Below are positions 16,451 to 20,772 of a stretch of 20,772 nt of DNA, in pieces. Below the pieces are notes generated by a model. That model was not told the origin of the DNA and made no database searches. It saw only the letters and a program-made list of their open reading frames with translations. The position numbers were made by a program, and so were the translations under genes. Numbering within the stretch: position 1 is the stretch's first letter; each line of letters begins with the position of its first letter. This DNA is from Chrysochromulina tobinii (taxonomy: Eukaryota > Haptophyta > Prymnesiales > Chrysochromulinaceae). The stretch spans positions 1-20,772 of the forward strand of contig JWZX01003162.1 of the NCBI GenBank assembly GCA_001275005.1, written 5' to 3'.

Positions 16451-17199
16451 TCAGTAGTCTTATAGTGTAACACTTAATGCCTGTGTATAAAGGAGCCTCA
16501 GGTAAGCCTCAGGCTCCGCCCCTCTCTGCGTTTGTACGACATGCGTCTTGCCACACCGACGCGACAGCCGACACCGACAGTCCGGTGACCGGTCGTCGCG
16601 ACTCGCGTTCCGCCCAACCCCCACGGGCGAGACGACAGAGCGACCGGGCGAGCGGCGTCCTCGACGCGAGCTCCGACGAGACAGGTACCCGGTAACAAAG
16701 TAAGTGTGATAGGGTGATAGAGGTGACGAACTGTAATTAAGTACTCAGCGCGCGAGTACCGTACGTAGAAGTCGGATAGCCGGTGGCGCCCGGGTTATAT
16801 ACCCTTAAGCGGGGCGCGGAGTCGGGCAGGAGCCGCGCCCTTTGAGAATAAAGGACGAGTGTGGTGAGCCGCGGCGGCGTACTCCAACCACCACCCGCCC
16901 CGCCGCCTCGAAAAGCGCGTGGGGATGCATCCCGGCCCTTCCTAATATCGCGGGTAGGCCAATCGGCTCAATCCCGAGTGGACCCGAGGTATTACAACGC
17001 CCCCCCTATAATGTGGTGAGCGCGGGTGTCGGTCCGCGAAACAACAGACTGTCTATCCCTCCCGTCTGGTATTAGGTATACGTACAGTAGCAAGAGAAGC
17101 AGTCGTGCACCCACAGGTCGCGCGGAGTGCGTCCGGGGAGCACCGCTGCGAGGATGGGGGATGCTACTGAACAACCAAATTTGGAAACAGCATTGGTGT
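16451..17199. other. Intergenic stretch, possible decayed LTR
   Basis: These 749 bases lie between convergent stops. Visible items: TATAAA at 16486-16491, a hairpin at 16492-16517, TTATATA near 16794-16800, AATAAA at 16847-16852 about 50 bp later, and TGGTATTAG near 17067, resembling the initiator-Met primer-binding site of copia-type elements. The order TATA, AATAAA, PBS-like fits an LTR remnant, but there are no clear LTR ends, second copy or coding domain. Confidence 0.35.
16492..16517 (+). repeat. Hairpin just downstream of the IPT gene
   Basis: GGAGCCTCAGG and CCTCAGGCTCC pair over 10 of 11 positions (one C-C mismatch) around a TAAG loop. It lies 42 bp past the stop. The role is unknown; it could be a 3' UTR structure. 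Confidence 0.55.
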
Positions 17200-20100
17200 T
17201 TAGATCCAAAGATCAAGATCCATGTCGGTCGGTGCCGCGCGCATGCCCTCGTCGTTTGGCCCCTGGGACAGATCCTGCAGCTGCTGCAGCCACCGGAAGG
17301 CCGACTTGAGCGGCGAGGTCGGCTCTTCGTGTCCACTGGCCACGGGCGACGCGACCACTTGAGCCAGTCGAGACGATTCCAATCGTGTTTGCATTCGAGC
17401 CATGGCTCCTGGCTCATACTCGAACGCCCTGGGCGGTGGAGCTATGGCTTCCTCTGAGGGTGGCGTGCCTGAGGCTGTCTCTGGAGTCGCCTCCGTCCTC
17501 TGAGGGGGCTGTGGCGGCGGTAACTGTGGCTGCGGCGCCGGCGGCGATTTTGGGAGGGTCCACCGCTTGAAGAGCGTAGGAGCTGGTGGCTCGGGAGACT
17601 GCAAACGCGACGCCGCGGCCGCCCTTGCACGTTTGAGGGCTGCCGAGCGCGAGGACGAGGCAGTGGGGGAGGCCTGCGCCTCCCCCGAAGTACACGTGCA
17701 GGAGGAGCATCCCATACCCGAGCGCGAAGACGAGGCAGTGCGGGAGGCCTGCGCCTCCCCCGAACAAGCTTGCCAACCTTCCTGTGTGGCGGGCGCAATG
17801 CTCACCGTCACACCGAAGATGGGGCCCCGCTCTGGACTGTAGTGGAGGTAGTACGTGTCGCCGTCCTTGAGCTCGATGCTCTCGTTCATAGGGAGATTGT
17901 TAGGGAGATTGCGCCCAGGTTCCGAGCCGAGGCATGAATGGGCCTTGCCTATTTTGGTCGCTCGCAGCACGCCGCCGACGAAAGTGAAGATGACTTGCTC
18001 ACGTGAGAGCATCTTGCATGCGGGGTCGTCTGTCGACATGTGCTGGCGACCGAGGGTCCGCGTCTCGCCATCTCTTAATCCAAGGACTTGAGGTGGATCC
18101 TCGATTGAAAGCATAGCGGAGGCCAAGGGGTGGGCAGCAGAGGGAGGCCCAACGGCGACAGCAGCGGCGAGAGCAGCGGCGAAGGCGCCCGAGGTGACGG
18201 GCAGCGCGCACTCTTGATTCGCCGCGCTGCGGGCGGCGGCGGGGCCGGCGGGTATGGGGGCACCAGGCACCAACTGACGGTTAAGGAAAGCCTGCAGCGC
18301 CATGATCGTCGGGTCCTTGTCACAGACGCCAAAGAGCGCGTTGCCGTCGAGGCCCATCCGCTGCGTGATCTCGAGGTCGGCTGCGCCATTCTTCTTGAGA
18401 AAGATCTGCAGCGCGGTCACCGCCTCGACGTTCCACTCGGTGCCGAATCCAAAGCCCGTACGCAACGGCTCACGCTCGTCGCCCAAGCTGCTGGCGAGGT
18501 TGGCGTTCAGGAAGCTCTTGAGTGCCGTCTTGAGGTGCCGATCCCACTTGGTGAACGCCGCGCTGGCGAACTCGATGCCGTTGGAGAAGACATTGAAGGT
18601 GGGTACTTGCACCTCGGGCGATCGGTGAGGCGAGCGCAGACCGCCCTCACCGCCCCCACCTTCACCTCGGGCCGGCGACACTGGATCGGACACGACGAGA
18701 TAATCCTCCTCGAAGTACATTGCGAGCTTGTCGTGCTTGACAGGGAAGCCATTCTGCTCGAGGAAGGCGGCGAGCGGCTCGAGGACGTGCTGCAGGCTAC
18801 CATCGATAGCGAGCTCACCCGGCTCCCACCTCCATGGCCACGACGTCGCACGTGCAACTGTGTCCGGTGGCACCGTCACCTTCGTTGCCTCCGTCTCCGT
18901 GTTGGCCGTAGTCAGTTCTGCGTGACCCTGTGCATGTACCTCGTTGGCCGCCGCCGCCTCAGCTGCGCGAACTGGCACGCCATCGGCATCACGAGGCAAG
19001 TCTCGACGGCGATAGGTGTAACGTCCCGGGCGATCTTTGGCAGAGGGCGTCCGCGGTACGGGTGAGCCAGGACTGCACGCGATCTTCTCGAGCGGCAGGC
19101 GAGTCACGACGAGCCGTCCAGCTCTCCTTGTTGGCTCCTCTGCCTCTGCTGCGGCGCGCCGCCGCTCCGTATTGGCAACGGCAGCGCATGGGATGCCATT
19201 CTCGATCACGTACATGGGACTGTCGCTCTTGGCGCCCTGCTTGCGCTTCCGTCGGCACAGCGAGCAATACAAGCGCGTGGAGAAAATACAAGCGCTTACG
19301 AGGCACAGCACAGCGATGACGATGCCCGCAATGATGCCGCCCTTGTTGACCTGCTCGCCGGCGCTCGGGTCACTACCTGGACGATCAGCGCGAAGCAAGT
19401 CCGAGGACAGCGTGGCGCGTCCTCGAAGCAAGAGCGGGGCGTTGACGCCCGACTCGGACAGGCGTGAGGAGAGCGCCGTCATGAACGCCGGCTCGTTGTT
19501 GATGATGACGACGAGCTCCGAGGCGTGCTCCTGCATCGAGCCGGTAGCAAGGCGCACCGCGATGTTCACCTCGATGCCCTCGGCCATCGTCGTAATGTAG
19601 TCGGCGCTGACAGGTGCATGCTCGTGCCCGTGCTCGTGCCCCATCTGGGAGAGCTCAATGGAAAGCTGAAAGGCCACGGCCTGCTCGAGAGCCACAATTG
19701 GAGTCAATCAGATATCAATCAGAGTCAATCAGAGTCAATCAGAGGCCATTGACGAGACTCGCCTGCTCGAGAGCCACTAACTCCGCCGCTGTCCAGGGCG
19801 TCTGAAGGCGGCGCAGGCGTGTCGATGCCACGGCCTTGGCGACGATAAACTGTATGGAACCATCCGGAGGTGGTGAGGGTGGCGGGCTTGGTGGTGGTGG
19901 CGACGGTGGCGGCGACGGTGGTGACGGTGGCGGCGAGGGAGGTGGAGGCGACGGTGGGGGCGAGGGCGGTGATGATGGAGGCGGCGGCGACGGCGGCGGC
20001 GCTGGCGGCGGGCTCGGCGGCGGAGGTGAGGGAGGTGAGGGAGGTGGGCTTGGTGGTGGTGGCAGTGGTGGAGGTGAAGGAGGTGGCGACAATGGGGGTG

Positions 20101-20772
20101 GCGAGGGCGGAGGTCGATATGGCGGTGATGAAGGCGGTGGTGGAGATGGTGGCGCCGAGGGAGGAGGAGGCAATGGTATCGGTGATGGAGGAGGTGGAGA
20201 GGGTGGAGGCGAAGGCGGCGGCGGAGCGGGTGGCGGTGAGGGCGGCGGAGGTGAGGACGGTGGTGAAGGCGGGGGAGGCGAGGGCGGCGGTGATGGGGGA
20301 GGAGGCGATGGCGGTGGCGAGGGCGGCGGCGGCGATGGTGGAGGCGATGGCGGTGGTGACGGTGGTGGTGACGGCGGTGGCGACGGCGACGGCGACGGCG
20401 AGGGAGGCGACGGCGGCGGCGGCGAGGGAGGTGGTGATGGCGGGGGCGGCGATGGTGGCGGCGGTGACGGTGGTGGCGGCGATGGAGGCGGGGGCGATGG
20501 CTCGGGAGGAAGCGGGCTTGGTGGCGGCGGCGGCGATGGCTCAGGCGGCGGTGAGGGTGGAGGCGGATCGGGTGGCGGAGGAGACGGAGGCGGTGGCGAC
20601 GGCGGCGGTGGAGAAGGCGGCGGCGATGGAGGCGGAGGCGACGGAGGAGGAGAGGGCGGCGGAGGCGATGGCGGTGGCGAGGGCGGTGGAGGTGATGGTG
20701 GCGGCGAGGGCGGTGGAAACGGAGGCGGCGGAGATGGAGGCGGCGATGGAGGCGGAGGCGACGGCGGTGGCG
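17200..20772 (-). CDS. Single-pass membrane protein: (SPPP)n ectodomain, TM helix, PNKP-type FHA domain (5' end outside window)
   Basis: Exons 20772-19763 (entering from beyond the window) and 19680-17200. The ectodomain starts with at least 300 residues of SPP/SPPP/SPPPP (19865-20772), as in extensin- or pherophorin-like wall glycoproteins. A small domain follows: DGSIQFIVAKAV... through the exon join (ALEQ|AVAFQ) to about residue 95 of the downstream piece (counted from codon 19707). A TM helix (GGIIAGIVIAVLCLVSAC, 123-140) and a basic CRRKRK stop-transfer follow. The cytoplasmic part has ALQxFL-type repeats (VTALQIFLKKNG 430-441 and MALQAFLNRQL 469-479, resembling peptidoglycan-binding-1-like units). 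An FHA domain (about 539-636) shows TLGR, DPACKMLSREQVIF and ELKDGDTYYLHY, closest to the PNKP/aprataxin type that binds phospho-Thr. The tail is Ser/Pro-rich. Suggested role: a wall- or matrix-linked receptor or scaffold with a phosphopeptide-binding cytoplasmic side. No kinase domain is seen. Confidence 0.82.
17644..17763 (-). repeat. In-frame duplication of 45 bp around a 30-bp filler
   Basis: Copies at 17719-17763 and 17644-17688 encode SGEAQAS(R/P)TASSSRS and differ at few positions. The 30-bp filler between them (17689-17718, GMGCSSCTCT) coincides with the segment shared with the desaturase gene. The offset of 75 bp keeps the frame. Confidence 0.88.
17690..17719 (-). repeat. 30-bp segment shared with the desaturase gene (14196-14225)
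   Basis: On the minus strand it matches the plus strand of 14196-14225 with one mismatch. It forms the filler between the two 45-bp repeat copies of the FHA gene. Confidence 0.9.
19681..19762 (-). other. GC-AG intron in the FHA membrane-protein gene, 82 nt, within a direct duplication
   Basis: Donor CTCGAGCAG|GCGAGT (a GC donor with otherwise good consensus), acceptor CTCGAGCAG|GCCGTG. Splicing joins ALEQ to AVAFQLSIE in frame, uniting the Pro-rich ectodomain with the TM/FHA part. Unspliced, the frame ends at TGA 19739-19741. The length equals the offset of the flanking repeat. No suitable GT donor keeps both the frame and the domain. Confidence 0.72.
19702..19742. repeat. Decamer minisatellite, four units, inside the GC-AG intron
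   Basis: Three perfect AGTCAATCAG units and one 11-bp variant (ATATCAATCAG). In transcript sense the unit is CTGATTGACT, differing by small indels from the CCTGATGACT unit in the GT31 intron. Confidence 0.93.
19865..20772 (-). repeat. Trinucleotide-rich tract coding for (SPPP)n
   Basis: More than 900 bp of G-rich plus-strand sequence in which every in-frame triplet checked is a Pro or Ser codon (minus strand), with rare E, L, D, F, A or I interruptions and no stop. It is strongly purine/pyrimidine biased and continues past the window edge. Confidence 0.93.

Larger units (their letters stand above)
19679..19777. repeat. 17-bp direct repeat pair at the intron boundaries
   Basis: gcctgctcgagagccac occurs at 19679-19695 and 19761-19777, offset 82 bp. 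Each copy carries the AG|GC junction on the coding strand. Confidence 0.92.

Noticed and set aside
18130-19065. 311-codon plus-strand open frame
   Set aside because: Antisense to the FHA gene; no domain and composition driven by GC content.
19739-20173. Pro-rich open frame as a separate short gene starting at 20173
   Set aside because: The start there is a TTG, the frame is open well beyond it to the window edge, and the 3' end joins the TM/FHA frame through a duplication-type intron.

Overview
The window looks like nuclear DNA from a GC-rich, single-celled photosynthetic eukaryote. A haptophyte or related secondary-plastid alga is my best inference, not something the sequence proves. Supporting signs are short spliceosomal introns, a eukaryotic type II SECIS element serving an in-frame UGA, a plant-type FAD-oxidase/cyclopropane-synthase fusion, a cytochrome-b5 front-end desaturase, Golgi-type glycosyltransferases and a long (SPPP)n wall-glycoprotein-like ectodomain. 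No bacterial operon, tRNA, rRNA, CRISPR array or intact transposase was seen.

Layout: (1) 2-157, the 3' end of an unknown Ala/Pro-rich protein. (2) 1001-4777 (-), a 1258-aa protein joining Sfi1/IQ (centrin/calmodulin-binding) repeats to a T4 Rnl1-like RNA ligase domain. (3) 4893-6377 (-), a GT31 beta-1,3-glycosyltransferase in two exons. (4) 6569-6871 (+), a 100-aa selenocysteine thioredoxin (WUGGC active site) with a near-textbook SECIS at 6907-6992, divergent from GT31. (5) 7305-8721 (+), a fucosyltransferase-like gene with an apparent frameshift. (6) 9557-12497 (-), FAD amine-oxidase/cyclopropane fatty acid synthase in two exons, divergent from (7) 12819-14750 (+), a cytochrome-b5 desaturase; the two form a lipid-modification pair. 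(8) 15098-16450 (+), a secreted IPT/TIG protein. (9) 16451-17199, a gene-free stretch with faint LTR-like marks. (10) 17200 to beyond 20772 (-), a single-pass membrane protein with an (SPPP)n ectodomain and a cytoplasmic PNKP-type FHA domain.

The strongest cross-cutting pattern concerns introns. All three introns inferred from protein continuity (5574-5714, 10682-10763, 19681-19762) lie in a local direct duplication of exon sequence. Each duplicated copy carries AG|GT (or AG|GC), and the intron length equals the duplication offset (141, 82 and 82 nt). Splicing therefore restores the unduplicated coding sequence exactly. The filler between copies is a decamer minisatellite in two cases and a hairpin with telomere-like arms in the third. 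Two further duplications (1157-1257 and 17644-17763) remain in frame and look like non-intronic versions of the same event. This resembles recurrent intron birth by local duplication with filler DNA. The other outstanding items are the selenothioredoxin with its SECIS, and the centrin-binding/RNA-ligase fusion.
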